Positions 23,968 to 33,865 of a DNA stretch of 44,881 nt are shown here, one piece after another (position 1 is the first letter of the stretch; every line of letters starts with the position of its first letter). The DNA lies in assembly GCA_017965495.1 (NCBI GenBank), contig JAGCPW010000022.1, positions 1 to 44,881 on the forward strand. Direction: 5' to 3'. A program made the position numbers and the translations under genes. The stretch is from Eubacterium sp. GTDB lineage: Bacteria; Bacillota; Clostridia; Lachnospirales; Lachnospiraceae. Under the pieces are notes generated by a model. The model searched no databases. It was given only the letters and a program-made list of their open reading frames with translations, and was not told where the DNA came from.

Positions 23968-25075
23968 TTCAGATAACTATGGATCGGTACTACAAGCATA
24001 TGCGCTTAGAAACTATATAACTAAAACCTTTCCTAATGATGAGTGTGAGATAGTGAATTATGTGGCACCAAACCAAAACGATTTGTATGCATTGTATCTG
24101 AAGAATAATTCAATTAAAAATATAATAAAAAATATTAGGGCTTTTTTGTTTTCAAAGCTATTAAAAAAAAGAATATATGAGTTTGATGTTTTCAGAAAAA
24201 ATTATCTTGGAATATCTAAAGAAAGAATAGAAGAATCAAATACTCTTAGAGACTATTTGCAAGATTTTAATATTATGATTTGTGGTAGTGACCAAATATG
24301 GAACCCGCTTTCCCTTGACTTTAGTGAAGAGTATTTTGTTCCTGGTTTTAAAGGGAAAAAAGTTGCATATGCTCCAAGCTTTGGAAATGGAAAAGAAAAA
24401 GATTTAAATAGAATAGATAAGGCAAATATAGGTAGTTTTTTAAGAGAGTTTAATGCCATATCTGTAAGAGAAAATAGTGGGATAAAGATGATTAGATCAC
24501 TAGGGTATAGCAAAGACGTTGAATTAGTTTTAGACCCAACACTCCTTTTAGAAAAACGAGAGTGGCTGAAAATAATTGGTGAACGAAAAGAAGAAAAACC
24601 ATACATTTTTTTCTATTCCATAAATTATAATCCAGAAACTATTGATATGGTAAAAAGAATATCTAAAAAAACTAGATTAAAAGTAAAAATAATGTTTAGT
24701 ACAAATAAGACATATAGTGCTTTAGGAAAAGGATTTGAATTAATCAAAGAAACCAGTCCCATCAATTTTTTGGAAAGTGTTAGGAGTGCAACGCTGGTTT
24801 TATCTAATTCGTTTCATGGGATAGCATTTTCAACTATTTTTAGAAAACAATTTTTTGCCCTAGAGGTTAGAAGAAATGGTGAAATATATAAAGATGAAAG
24901 AATACACAATTTGTTAGAAAAATTTAAAATTGACAGTAGAATAATAAAAAGGGAAGATATTGAGAGAATAGATTGGAATGACTTAAAACCAGTTAACTAT
25001 GACGAAAAAGCAATTAATAATGAGTTAAAAAAATCACAAGATTACTTAATAAACAGTATAAAGAATGAATACTAA
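23939..25075 (+). CDS. Polysaccharide pyruvyl transferase family protein (copy 1)
   Basis: The start chosen is ATG 23939, 8 bases after AAAGG (a TTG six bases earlier is less well spaced). 378 residues with IGILTFHNSDNYGSVLQAYA, the FNIMICGSDQIWN motif (about residue 113), VAYAPSFGNG and the late LVLSNSFHGIAFSTIF (S-x-H, about residue 288). The family adds ketal-pyruvate from phosphoenolpyruvate to sugars, but many members in Firmicutes operons beside FrhB-like genes have no assigned reaction. It resembles copy 3 of this operon more closely than copy 2. Confidence 0.85.
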   Translation: MKIGILTFHNSDNYGSVLQAYALRNYITKTFPNDECEIVNYVAPNQNDLYALYLKNNSIKNIIKNIRAFLFSKLLKKRIYEFDVFRKNYLGISKERIEESNTLRDYLQDFNIMICGSDQIWNPLSLDFSEEYFVPGFKGKKVAYAPSFGNGKEKDLNRIDKANIGSFLREFNAISVRENSGIKMIRSLGYSKDVELVLDPTLLLEKREWLKIIGERKEEKPYIFFYSINYNPETIDMVKRISKKTRLKVKIMFSTNKTYSALGKGFELIKETSPINFLESVRSATLVLSNSFHGIAFSTIFRKQFFALEVRRNGEIYKDERIHNLLEKFKIDSRIIKREDIERIDWNDLKPVNYDEKAINNELKKSQDYLINSIKNEY

Positions 25076-26267
25076 TAATGTTAAAAAAAATGAATTATGT
25101 AACAGAGAAAAGTGTACAGCGTGCTTGGCATGCGCAGAGGTGTGCCCTGTACACTGTATTAATGTGGAAAGTGATATTTTTGGAAACATAATTCCAGTAA
25201 TAAATAAGGAAAAATGTATCAATTGTGGTAAATGTCAGATTAGTTGTCCTATTATTAATCAAATTGAATTGCATAAACCCAAAAAGATATATGCCGCATA
25301 TAGTAATAGTGGTAAGCTTCACCAAAAAGCAGCATCTGGTGGCATAGCAACTGAGTTTGCCAAGATTATTCTTGAAAATGGTGGGGTTGTGTATGGAGCT
25401 GCACAAACTACAAATCTAAATATCGAGCATATAAGAATAGATGATATAGATGATATAAATAAAATAATGGGATCAAAGTATGTCCATAGTCATAATAATG
25501 GAATCTATAAAAAGGTAGAGTCGGACCTAAATAAAGGCGTTAAGGTATTATATGTGGGAACACCTTGTCAGATAAGTGGGCTTAAGAAATACCTAGGGGG
25601 AAGAGCATATGAGAATCTTTTCTGTATAGATTTAGTTTGTCATGGAGTTCCAAGCAAAAAGACTTTTATTGAGTGTATGAAATATGAAACCGGAGAAGAA
25701 TCATTTGAAGGATGGGAAATATCATTCCGTGAAAAGAACAAGTTTGAGATTAAACTATTAGATAAGTCGCATAATATTAAACATAGATTAAACTTAAAAA
25801 ACAGTTTTTATTACAATGGTTTTATGGAGGGGTACATATATAGAAGAAATTGTTATTCTTGTATCTATGCAAGACCAGAAAGGGTCGGAGATATAACGCT
25901 TGGAGACTTTTGGGGATTGGGAGATAAAGTACCGTTTCACGGGGATAAAAAAGACGGCATTAATGTTGTCTTGGTTAATACTGAACACGGCGCAGATCTC
26001 TTCAAAACTATTAAAGAGAAGATTAGTTTTTGGGAGAGAACACTTGAAGAGGCTCAGGCCAAAAATGGACAATTAAACAGACCATCAGCTAAGTCAAAAT
26101 TTAGTGAAAAATTCAGTCAATTATCTGTAAAATATAGTGGTAGAAAAAATGGAAATGCCAAAGCAGTAGTGAAATGTAATAAGAAAAAGTATTATGCTTT
26201 GAAGTTAAGAAAGAGAAAGAGTCTTTACAATTTGATTGAGAAATGCTTTAAAAGGAGCAATATATGA
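25065..26267 (+). CDS. Ferredoxin/FrhB-type iron-sulfur oxidoreductase (copy 1)
   Basis: 400 residues: two [4Fe-4S] motifs CTACLACAEVCP and CINCGKCQISCP (about residues 16-62), then the FrhB N-terminal region (AASGGIATEFAKIIL) and C-terminal domain with VGTPCQISGLKKYLG, DLVCHGVPS, RRNCYSCIYARPERVGDIT and LGDFWG. FrhB is the F420-binding flavin subunit of hydrogenases, but non-methanogen relatives occur in polysaccharide clusters with unknown donors. It overlaps the preceding pyruvyltransferase gene by 11 bp and the next by 4 bp, indicating tight coupling. Confidence 0.85.
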   Translation: MNTNNVKKNELCNREKCTACLACAEVCPVHCINVESDIFGNIIPVINKEKCINCGKCQISCPIINQIELHKPKKIYAAYSNSGKLHQKAASGGIATEFAKIILENGGVVYGAAQTTNLNIEHIRIDDIDDINKIMGSKYVHSHNNGIYKKVESDLNKGVKVLYVGTPCQISGLKKYLGGRAYENLFCIDLVCHGVPSKKTFIECMKYETGEESFEGWEISFREKNKFEIKLLDKSHNIKHRLNLKNSFYYNGFMEGYIYRRNCYSCIYARPERVGDITLGDFWGLGDKVPFHGDKKDGINVVLVNTEHGADLFKTIKEKISFWERTLEEAQAKNGQLNRPSAKSKFSEKFSQLSVKYSGRKNGNAKAVVKCNKKKYYALKLRKRKSLYNLIEKCFKRSNI

Positions 26268-27424
26268 AAATTCTGATTTTAAATCAACATTCTATAAATA
26301 AAGGTGATGAAGCGGCTGGAACGGCTGTGATTAACAACCTACTTAGAATCAAAGGGATAGAGAAAATAGAGATACTTTATTGCAAACCAGACTCTTTGCC
26401 AATAGATTCAGAAAAAGTAATACATAATCATGATTTAAATGTTAGAAGATTTAGAAAAAGACAATTTTGGAAATATATTCTCACTGGTAAAACAGAAGGG
26501 GCTTTTTTACCCGAGTTTATAGAAAAACTAAAGGAATATGACAAAGTAATTGTTTCTCCTTGTGGTGCTAATTTAGGGATTTACAAGGATTGGGCTTTAC
26601 TGATGCAAGATGTAGTGGCGGTTAAGAATAAGAAGCGTATTATTTTTCATCTAAATACAATCGGAAAAAGTGGGAAAATATTGTTTGATAAATTGGTGTT
26701 GTATGTTTGTAGAAGAGCGCAGGTATATGTACGTGAAAAAAAGTCTTTTGAATACTTGAAGTCAAAAAAGATTGATGTAAAGTTTGGAACAGATTCTGCA
26801 TTTTCGTTGAAAAGTAATAATGACAAAGTTTTGCAGGAAGATAAGATAGCGTTTATTCCATCCGATATATGGAACTGGCATGTTAATTTTAAAGGGAAAA
26901 ATGACTCTATTTATTTTAATAAAATACTTCCTTCGATTTGCAAATTTGCATGTGATAATAATTTAAAGATAGAGATAATACCGCATATAACCTTGGAAAA
27001 AGAAAGAATTTTTAATGAAGAAACAAAAAAAGCATTAGAAGGAATTAACCCAAATGTAAAAGTGGAGATAATAGATTTGAAGGATTGCTTTGAATATGAA
27101 AGGCATATATGTGAATCTAAATTATTAATCGGAATGAGATACCATGCTACAGTATTTGCTAGCAAAAATGCTGTTCCGTTTGTTGGATTGGCATATGAAC
27201 AAAAAATGTTGGAAGTGGCACAATACACTAAACAGGAGAATAGTGTTATTGACTTAAATAATACTAATGAAGATACAGATTTCGCATCTGTGATTGAAAA
27301 TACTTGGAATAATCGAGAAGAGATAAGAAAAACTTTATCAAAACAATCTAGGGAGTTAATAGAAAAATCATTAATTGTATTGAAAGATAACTTCGATTAT
27401 GGAATTGATCAATGGGAGAACTAA
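26264..27424 (+). CDS. Polysaccharide pyruvyl transferase family protein (copy 2, WcaK/AmsJ-like)
   Basis: 386 residues, starting MKILILNQHSINKGDEAAG, the N-terminal nucleotide-type loop. VSPCGANLGIYKDWAL sits mid-protein, and LLIGMRYHATVFASKNAVPFV (G-x-R-x-H, about residue 286) is the classic WcaK/PssM-like signature that copies 1 and 3 replace with S-x-H-G. It is therefore a distinct branch. Overlap by 4 bp with the FrhB gene. Likely to transfer pyruvate from phosphoenolpyruvate to a hexose in the repeat unit. Confidence 0.85.
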   Translation: MKILILNQHSINKGDEAAGTAVINNLLRIKGIEKIEILYCKPDSLPIDSEKVIHNHDLNVRRFRKRQFWKYILTGKTEGAFLPEFIEKLKEYDKVIVSPCGANLGIYKDWALLMQDVVAVKNKKRIIFHLNTIGKSGKILFDKLVLYVCRRAQVYVREKKSFEYLKSKKIDVKFGTDSAFSLKSNNDKVLQEDKIAFIPSDIWNWHVNFKGKNDSIYFNKILPSICKFACDNNLKIEIIPHITLEKERIFNEETKKALEGINPNVKVEIIDLKDCFEYERHICESKLLIGMRYHATVFASKNAVPFVGLAYEQKMLEVAQYTKQENSVIDLNNTNEDTDFASVIENTWNNREEIRKTLSKQSRELIEKSLIVLKDNFDYGIDQWEN

Positions 27425-27433
27425 AGTAGTAAA

Positions 27434-28975
27434 ATGTCTAAGAGCAGAACGGTAAATACAAGTAAAAATATAATAACAGGCATAGGCAATAAAGTGATTC
27501 TTCTATTGCTTACTTTTATTAGTAGAAAAATATTTATTGAGTATATTGGTGTTCAGTACTTGGGCATTAATAGTTTGTTTGCCAATGTTTTGACTATTCT
27601 TTCTATGGCTGACATGGGATTTGGAATCGCTATGTCATATACATACTATAAACCCCTAGCGGAGAATGACCATATAAAGCTAGCGGCATTAGTTAGGTTT
27701 TATCGTAAAGTATATAATGTGATTGCTTCAGCTGTTTTTGTAATTGGCTTGGCAATTATGCCATTTTTAAAGTACATAGTAAATCTCGACAAACCAATTG
27801 ATCATTTATATATTTACTATCTATTTGCGCTATTAACTACAGTATGCTCATATTTGTTTGTATATAAATCAAATATTATTAGTGCAGATCAGAAGAATTT
27901 TCTAATAAATAAAATAAGCATTTATGTCACTATTGGAAAAATTGCAATTCAGATAGTGACAATGATTGTATTTAAAAACTACATGATTTTTGCTGCGCTT
28001 GATTTACTAGCGACAGTAGTTAACAATCTTATTATTTCTCATTTAGCAAACAAATATTATCCATACATAAAAAATAAAGAAAAACTATCCAAAGAAGATA
28101 AGAAGAACATATTTGCAAATATGAGATCTGTTTTCTTGTATAAGTTTTCCGCTAACATTATGGGTGGAACAGATAGTATTATAATGTCATCTATAGTGGG
28201 AACAGTAGTAGTTGGTATGTATACAAATTATTTGACGATTACTGTTCAAGTGATCCAGTTTTCTAATATTTTATTTTCCTCGTTTACTGCCAGTATAGGA
28301 AACTTGATTATTGAGAACAAACCAAAGAAAAACCACTTTGTTTTTAATGTTATGCAGATGGCAAGTCAAATAATTAGTGGAATAATTGCAGTATGTATTT
28401 TGCTGTTGGCGGATGATTTCATTACTAACTGGCTAGGCGCAAAGTATGCTATGGGTATATTGATGGTATTTGCCGTGGCTGCTAACACATATTTTACTAT
28501 AGTTTTACAACCAATTTGGTCATATAGGGAAGCGACTGGATTGTATAACAAAACTAAATATGTGATGGTTGCTACAGCAGTTGTTAATATAATTCTTTCA
28601 ATTGTTATGGGTTATTGGATAGGAGCGCCAGGAATTGTTCTTGCTACCGTTTTATCCAGATTACTTACATATTTTTGGTATGAACCTGCTTTGATTTACA
28701 AATTATATTTTAAGGAAAAATCATGGCCGTTTTATAGAGAATTTCTTATAGGAATAGCACTTATGGCATTCGGCTATTTTTGTTGCTCTGGATTATTTAG
28801 GCTTGTATTTAAAGAGACAAACTGGACCATACTAGTAGTTAAAGCAATTATTTCGGTTGCATTTATGGGGTTATTGTACTTTCTTAGGTATTTTAAAACA
28901 GAGGAATTCCAAATACTTAAAGCAAGAGCAATTGATATAAAGAACAAAAAGTTTAGAAGAAAAAGGGAGAAGTAA
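27434..28975 (+). CDS. wzx: Repeat-unit flippase (Wzx, MOP superfamily)
   Basis: 513 residues and about 12-14 membrane helices. N-terminal RTVNTSKNIITGIGNKVILL, FIEYIGVQYLGINSLFANVL and LSMADMGFGIAMSYTYYKPL are typical of Wzx-type polysaccharide transporters. It moves the lipid-linked repeat unit from the inner to the outer leaflet. Length and hydropathy are normal. It lies between two pyruvyltransferase genes and abuts the next without a gap. Confidence 0.92.
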   Translation: MSKSRTVNTSKNIITGIGNKVILLLLTFISRKIFIEYIGVQYLGINSLFANVLTILSMADMGFGIAMSYTYYKPLAENDHIKLAALVRFYRKVYNVIASAVFVIGLAIMPFLKYIVNLDKPIDHLYIYYLFALLTTVCSYLFVYKSNIISADQKNFLINKISIYVTIGKIAIQIVTMIVFKNYMIFAALDLLATVVNNLIISHLANKYYPYIKNKEKLSKEDKKNIFANMRSVFLYKFSANIMGGTDSIIMSSIVGTVVVGMYTNYLTITVQVIQFSNILFSSFTASIGNLIIENKPKKNHFVFNVMQMASQIISGIIAVCILLLADDFITNWLGAKYAMGILMVFAVAANTYFTIVLQPIWSYREATGLYNKTKYVMVATAVVNIILSIVMGYWIGAPGIVLATVLSRLLTYFWYEPALIYKLYFKEKSWPFYREFLIGIALMAFGYFCCSGLFRLVFKETNWTILVVKAIISVAFMGLLYFLRYFKTEEFQILKARAIDIKNKKFRRKREK

Positions 28976-30112
28976 ATGAAGGTTGCTATTTTGACATGGG
29001 CTACAAATACTAATAATTATGGCTCAATTTTGCAAGCATATGCTCTCCAAAGTTTTTTAGAGGACAATAAATATGAGAATGAATTATTAGACTATTATCC
29101 TAGAGTGGGTGATTACCAATGGCCTAGTAGTCTTGGTCTGTATAGAAAAAAAGTATTAAAAAAAATCAAAAGAAAATTTGCAACAAAGAAAACCAAAGAT
29201 AATTCTTGGAAAGAGGAATTAAACAGATGTTGTCAATCGTTTGTAGACAAGAAATTGAATGTTTCAAAAAAATACAATGGCTTGGAAGAAATAAAAGAAG
29301 CAAATAACGATTATGATGCATTTATTTGCGGAAGTGATCAGATTTGGAGTATGCAAAGAGTTATTAATCCAGTTTATTATCTTACTTGGGTGGACGAAGG
29401 AAAAGGAAAGATTGCATATGCCCCAAGCATTCCAAGTGGAAAGTTTAATGATAAAAAAGAAAAAGCATTGATTGATAATACCAAAGGTTTTATTGATATT
29501 TCTATTAGAGAAGAGAAGGCCGCTAAAGAGATAGGTTATTTATTAAATAGAGATATCATTTCAGCGCTAGATCCAACTCTATTGGTGGAGGATGATTTTT
29601 GGGTAGAGAAAACGAAGACACATAACAATAGTAAATATATTCTTTGTTATTTTTTAGGGCAGAATTCAAAATATAGACAATGTGTTCAAGAAACTAAAGA
29701 TAAGACTGGTTATAAAGTAAAGGTTGTTCCTTTTAATGAGGAATCATTTGATATTAATGGTGAGATTAAGTATGGAGTAGGTCCAGAAGAATTTATAGAC
29801 TTAGTTAGAAATGCTGAAATAGTTTTGACTGATTCTTATCATGGGACTATCTTTTCCATCATCTTCGAAAAGAAATTTGTATTGTTCAAGAGATTTATAG
29901 ATGGAGAGAAAAAAGATGAAAATGATAGAATATATGATTTGGCAGAAAAACTGAAAATAGAAGAACATATAAGTGATGCATCAGATTTTAGTTATGAAAA
30001 AAATAAGAATCCTGATTATCGCGTTGTTAAGGACTATCTTAGAAAAGAAAGAGACAAGTCAAGAAGATTCCTTTTGAATTCATTGAAGAGGTGCGAGAGA
30101 GATGAGCAATGA
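28976..30112 (+). CDS. Polysaccharide pyruvyl transferase family protein (copy 3)
   Basis: 378 residues: VAILTWATNTNNYGSILQAYA, FICGSDQIWSM, IAYAPSIPSG and IVLTDSYHGTIFSIIFEKKF repeat the layout of copy 1 motif for motif (same length, same GSDQIW and D/N-S-[YF]-H-G segments), so they are paralogues. AAGGGAGAAGTAA before the ATG also lies inside the flippase 3' end. It overlaps the GT2 gene by 11 bp. Confidence 0.84.
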   Translation: MKVAILTWATNTNNYGSILQAYALQSFLEDNKYENELLDYYPRVGDYQWPSSLGLYRKKVLKKIKRKFATKKTKDNSWKEELNRCCQSFVDKKLNVSKKYNGLEEIKEANNDYDAFICGSDQIWSMQRVINPVYYLTWVDEGKGKIAYAPSIPSGKFNDKKEKALIDNTKGFIDISIREEKAAKEIGYLLNRDIISALDPTLLVEDDFWVEKTKTHNNSKYILCYFLGQNSKYRQCVQETKDKTGYKVKVVPFNEESFDINGEIKYGVGPEEFIDLVRNAEIVLTDSYHGTIFSIIFEKKFVLFKRFIDGEKKDENDRIYDLAEKLKIEEHISDASDFSYEKNKNPDYRVVKDYLRKERDKSRRFLLNSLKRCERDEQ

Positions 30113-30986
30113 AATAGCTTGTGTTATCCTTAATTATAATAATTATAAAGATACGATTAAGTGTGTAAATAACATTATAGAAAAAGACTGTAAAGTAGAT
30201 ATTGTTATTCCTGATAACAATTCTACTAATGAGTCCTATGATATATTGAAAAAAGAGTATAAGAATAATGAGCAAGTCTTTGTAATAAAAAATGAAAAGA
30301 ATGCAGGTTATTCAGCTGGAAATAATTTTGGAATTAAATATATATTAAATAAGAATAATAATATCAAATATATTTGCATTATGAATCCAGACACATTATT
30401 TGATAACCCTAATCTATTAGAAAAGCTTAAAGGTAGAATGGAGGAGCACCCAAATATTGCCGTCATTGCCCCTGTTATGTATGCAAAAGGAGAGTATGCT
30501 CTAAATAAGACTTCCTGGAAATTGCCTAACAACTCAGATTTTCTAAAAAGACTGTTTATTAATTATAAGTGGAAACCAAATAAAAGTTTGGAGCATATAG
30601 ATGATGATTTGGCTTATACAGATGCTGTTCATGGGAGTTTCTTTATGATAAGAAGAGACGTTTTGGAAAAGATGGGCTTCTTTGATGAGAATATATTCTT
30701 GTATAGTGAAGAAAATGCAATAGCATTTGAAATAAAGAATTTAGGTATGAGAGAGGCTATTTGTTTGGATGAGACATATAATCATAATCATCCTAAAAAA
30801 ACGCAGCGTTCATCTCTAAGGAAAAAGTTGAGCAGTGTAAAAATAGGTAATAGGTCTAGGTTATATATTTGTAAAAAATACTATCCTAAGTATCTTTATC
30901 CACTAGCTCAAATAGCAACAATCTTGAATTCAGGAATAATCATTGTAAAACATGCAGTAGGCTCAATTGTGAAAAAGGGAAAATAG
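30102..30986 (+). CDS. GT2-family glycosyltransferase (rhamnosyltransferase-like)
   Basis: 294 residues, GT-A fold: ACVILNYNNYKDTIKCVNNI at the start, VIPDNNSTNES (about residue 38) at the nucleotide-binding acidic site where relatives have VVDNNS, NAGYSAGNNFGIKYI, and CIMNPDTLF as the DxD-equivalent metal site. FDENIFLYSEENAIAFEI marks the catalytic-base region. WbbL-like family members add rhamnose or related sugars to a lipid-linked chain. The YSAGNN segment is intact, so it is probably active. Confidence 0.87.
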   Translation: MSNEIACVILNYNNYKDTIKCVNNIIEKDCKVDIVIPDNNSTNESYDILKKEYKNNEQVFVIKNEKNAGYSAGNNFGIKYILNKNNNIKYICIMNPDTLFDNPNLLEKLKGRMEEHPNIAVIAPVMYAKGEYALNKTSWKLPNNSDFLKRLFINYKWKPNKSLEHIDDDLAYTDAVHGSFFMIRRDVLEKMGFFDENIFLYSEENAIAFEIKNLGMREAICLDETYNHNHPKKTQRSSLRKKLSSVKIGNRSRLYICKKYYPKYLYPLAQIATILNSGIIIVKHAVGSIVKKGK

Positions 30987-30989
30987 AGA

Positions 30990-32213
30990 TTGATAGACAT
31001 TATTTATAAGAAAAAGAATAAATGCACGATGTGTGAAGCATGTTCTAACGCATGTCCGGTTAGCGCGATAAGTTTTCATACTGATGAAAACGGTTTTGAG
31101 TATCCTGCTATTAATAAAGACAGATGCATAGAATGTGGCTTGTGTCAAAAAGTATGCATGACAAGAAATGGCGTTTCTTTTCACGGGGTATTAGATGCAA
31201 AAGCTGTCGTCCTTAAAGATATAGATAATCTTTTAAAATCTTCATCTGGTGGATTATTTTTTGGATTGGCAAAACAAATAATTGATGAAAATGGAGTTGT
31301 GTTTGGTGCAAAAACTGAAATAGATGAAGATGGTTTAAGGGTAGTTCATGATAAAGCGGAAAGAGTCATCGATTTGGCGAGTCTACAAGGATCTAAGTAT
31401 TCAAGAAGTGATATTGGGTCATCCTATAAAGAAGCAGAGGTTTTCTTAAAAGGCGGGAAAAAAGTTCTGTTTACTGGAACTCCTTGTCAAATAGCGGGCT
31501 TATATAACTATTTGGGAAAAGATTATGAAAATTTGATAACGGCAGATGTGGTTTGTCACGGAGTACCGGAACAAAAGCTGTTTAGAGATTATTTGGATTT
31601 TTTGGGTGAACAGAAAAATGGAAGAGTAGTTGAATTCTGTTTTAGAGACAAAAAATATGGTTGGGGTCACATTTGTGGCGAATATGTAGTTGAAAAGAAA
31701 AATGGAAAAAGAAAAAAATATAAACATCCTTCAATGTTATCGTCATATCATAGTTTGTATTTGAAAGGTTATACTATTCGCGAGAATTGTTATGAGTGTT
31801 TATTTGCACAGGGAGATAGAGTGTCGGATATAACGATGGGAGACTATTGGGGGATTCATAAAATACACTCAAGTTTTTTAAGAGAATATAAGATTGAACC
31901 TAAAAGAGGCGTATCTTGTTTATTGCTTAACACTACAAAGGGAAAAAACTTGTTCGAAAAAGTGAAAAAACAGTTCTATATAATGAATTCAACAATCGAA
32001 CAAGTAAGGAAAAACAACGGAAGATTAAATACTCCAACAGAAAAAAAGGCTGACAATCCGTATATAAAGCAAAAAACATATAAATCAAAGGATAGATTAT
32101 TTTGGAAAAATAATAGTAGAATGAGACTCAAGAGAAAATATTTAAAGAAGAGAATAAAAATGATGATTCCACAATATTTGAAGAGCAAGATAAAAAGGAG
32201 TGGTAATAAATGA
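30990..32213 (+). CDS. Ferredoxin/FrhB-type iron-sulfur oxidoreductase (copy 2)
   Basis: 407 residues starting at TTG 30990 (AAGGGA lies about 9 bases upstream). Two cluster motifs CTMCEACSNACP and CIECGLCQKVCM, then SSSGGLFFGLAKQII, FTGTPCQIAGLYNYLG, DVVCHGVPE, RENCYECLFAQGDRVSDIT and MGDYWGI, matching copy 1 motif for motif. The last Cys of the second cluster is followed by Met, not Pro. It overlaps the following acyltransferase start by 4 bp. Redox partner and substrate are unknown. Confidence 0.84.
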   Translation: MIDIIYKKKNKCTMCEACSNACPVSAISFHTDENGFEYPAINKDRCIECGLCQKVCMTRNGVSFHGVLDAKAVVLKDIDNLLKSSSGGLFFGLAKQIIDENGVVFGAKTEIDEDGLRVVHDKAERVIDLASLQGSKYSRSDIGSSYKEAEVFLKGGKKVLFTGTPCQIAGLYNYLGKDYENLITADVVCHGVPEQKLFRDYLDFLGEQKNGRVVEFCFRDKKYGWGHICGEYVVEKKNGKRKKYKHPSMLSSYHSLYLKGYTIRENCYECLFAQGDRVSDITMGDYWGIHKIHSSFLREYKIEPKRGVSCLLLNTTKGKNLFEKVKKQFYIMNSTIEQVRKNNGRLNTPTEKKADNPYIKQKTYKSKDRLFWKNNSRMRLKRKYLKKRIKMMIPQYLKSKIKRSGNK

Positions 32214-33229
32214 GCCAAAGGAAAAGCTTTACTTGGATAGATTATACAAAAGTTTTTGCCATTATTTGTGTTGTAGCAACCCATCTGTTTATGTCTTTTG
32301 AACAACTAGGATGGGTGAAAAAAAGTGACGCATATTATTCTATACCAATTCAGATTTCACTTGTGTTGTCAGTTCAACTGTTTTTTGTATGTAGTGGGTT
32401 TTTATATCAACAATTTAGAAAAGATACCACAGTAAAGGGGCACTTTAAAAATGTATTGAATAAGTTAATTGCTTTAGGTGTTCCATACATTATTTTTACT
32501 ACAATATCGATAGTCATAAAAAATGTTTTTGCAAGTTCAGTTAATCGTGAGGCTACACCAATCCTTAAGACGCTATTTATTAAACCGATGGCCCCATATT
32601 GGTATTTATATGTTTTGTTTGTATTCTTTTTGATCATTCCGTGTGTAAATGACAAAAGAAAAATATATGCCATTTTTGCTGTTTCGGTTATCTTAAAATT
32701 AGCGTATGTTTTTATTCCTATCAAACTACCTTATGTTTTTATGCAAATCGTGAGTAATTCAATATGGTTTACATTTGGAATGCTATTAACGAATATTAAG
32801 TTAAAGTACAACCTTTTAGAAAAAGTTATATGTATTGTTCTAGGTTTCACAGGAGTATCGTTATCTATATATTTCTTTAGAAATACCAATGAAACAAAAA
32901 CAGTGAGATTTGCAATATCTATATTACTAGTTTTATTCTGCTTATATCTATTTATGTGGATATCAAAAGGAAGTGATGGCAGAATAGTTTCAAGATTGAG
33001 GAATTATGTGCTTCCAGTTTTCTTAATGCATACAATCTTTGCTGCGGGTGCAAGGATAGCGATGTTAAAAGTTGGAATTCGTGCAATGCCTATACATATC
33101 TTTGTAGGATTGATTGCAAGCTTTGCTTTGCCAATGCTTGTTTATATGTTTGTAAAGAACAAATGGTATTTGCTAATCTTTATTGAACCATTGAAAGCAT
33201 GGAAAATGAGAAAACAGAAAAATAAATAA
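32210..33229 (+). CDS. Acyltransferase-3 family membrane protein (second)
   Basis: 339 residues, about ten membrane segments. FTWIDYTKVFAIICVVATHLF holds the conserved early His, with YWYLYVLFVFFLIIP and LPVFLMHTIFAAG later. It probably O-acylates the polymer or its lipid-linked unit, like the other acyltransferase at 18728 but only distantly similar in sequence. It starts with the ATGA overlap of the FrhB stop, so it is translationally coupled. Confidence 0.86.
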   Translation: MSQRKSFTWIDYTKVFAIICVVATHLFMSFEQLGWVKKSDAYYSIPIQISLVLSVQLFFVCSGFLYQQFRKDTTVKGHFKNVLNKLIALGVPYIIFTTISIVIKNVFASSVNREATPILKTLFIKPMAPYWYLYVLFVFFLIIPCVNDKRKIYAIFAVSVILKLAYVFIPIKLPYVFMQIVSNSIWFTFGMLLTNIKLKYNLLEKVICIVLGFTGVSLSIYFFRNTNETKTVRFAISILLVLFCLYLFMWISKGSDGRIVSRLRNYVLPVFLMHTIFAAGARIAMLKVGIRAMPIHIFVGLIASFALPMLVYMFVKNKWYLLIFIEPLKAWKMRKQKNK

Positions 33230-33240
33230 ACGGAGAGAAT

Positions 33241-33843
33241 ATGTTGAATACAATAGGAAAAATAATTAGTGATGTATTAAGATCTATATATCAACCATTT
33301 ATTTTTGCGATAGCTTTGTCGGTCGCAATGCTTTTCTTTGTTTTATATTTGGATAAATGCAAAGGGGAAGGTACGAAAGAAAAAGTAAAGAATGCATTTA
33401 AAGATTTGAAAGAAAAGTTTTTGTCATCTGCTAGATTCAGAAGATTTTTCTATTTTGACTTTTTTGCAGTTATGGTTTTGTTTAAGACATTGCTTTTAAG
33501 GCAGATGTGGATTAATCCTCTTACGAATGTAGTGGGGGTTTGGGGGTTATATGACAAACATGGAAAGTTTACGACGGAATCGGTTGAAAACTTTGTACTA
33601 TTTATTCCGCTAGTATTCTTTCTCCTGTTTTATTTGGAGACAACATCAAAGAAAGTGACAAAGTTCTTGCCAGTTATGGCAATGGTAATAGCGTGCGCCT
33701 TTTTAATTTCTTTAACAATCGAGATGTTACAACTATTTTTGAGAGTTGGAACATGGCAGTTGTCTGATCTTTGTTTCAATACCTTAGGTGGAGTTGTAGG
33801 CGGATTGATTTATTGGATTACGGCTAAAATTAGACGAGTGTAG
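33241..33843 (+). CDS. VanZ-like membrane protein
   Basis: 200 residues with four to five membrane helices. The VanZ pattern is seen in NFVLFIPLVFFLL, SLTIEMLQLFLRVG and LSDLCFNTLGGVVGG. VanZ-like proteins are common beside envelope genes; VanZ itself raises teicoplanin tolerance by an unknown mechanism, but no glycopeptide-resistance ligase is present here. ACGGAGAGAAT gives a good ribosome site. Confidence 0.83.
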   Translation: MLNTIGKIISDVLRSIYQPFIFAIALSVAMLFFVLYLDKCKGEGTKEKVKNAFKDLKEKFLSSARFRRFFYFDFFAVMVLFKTLLLRQMWINPLTNVVGVWGLYDKHGKFTTESVENFVLFIPLVFFLLFYLETTSKKVTKFLPVMAMVIACAFLISLTIEMLQLFLRVGTWQLSDLCFNTLGGVVGGLIYWITAKIRRV

Positions 33844-33865
33844 TTTATAAAAAAAGAGGAATAAT

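Noticed and set aside
33241..33843. Glycopeptide resistance gene (vanZ of a Van cluster)
   Set aside because: Only the VanZ-like family is shared; there are no VanH, VanA or VanX genes, and the protein belongs to the polysaccharide operon.
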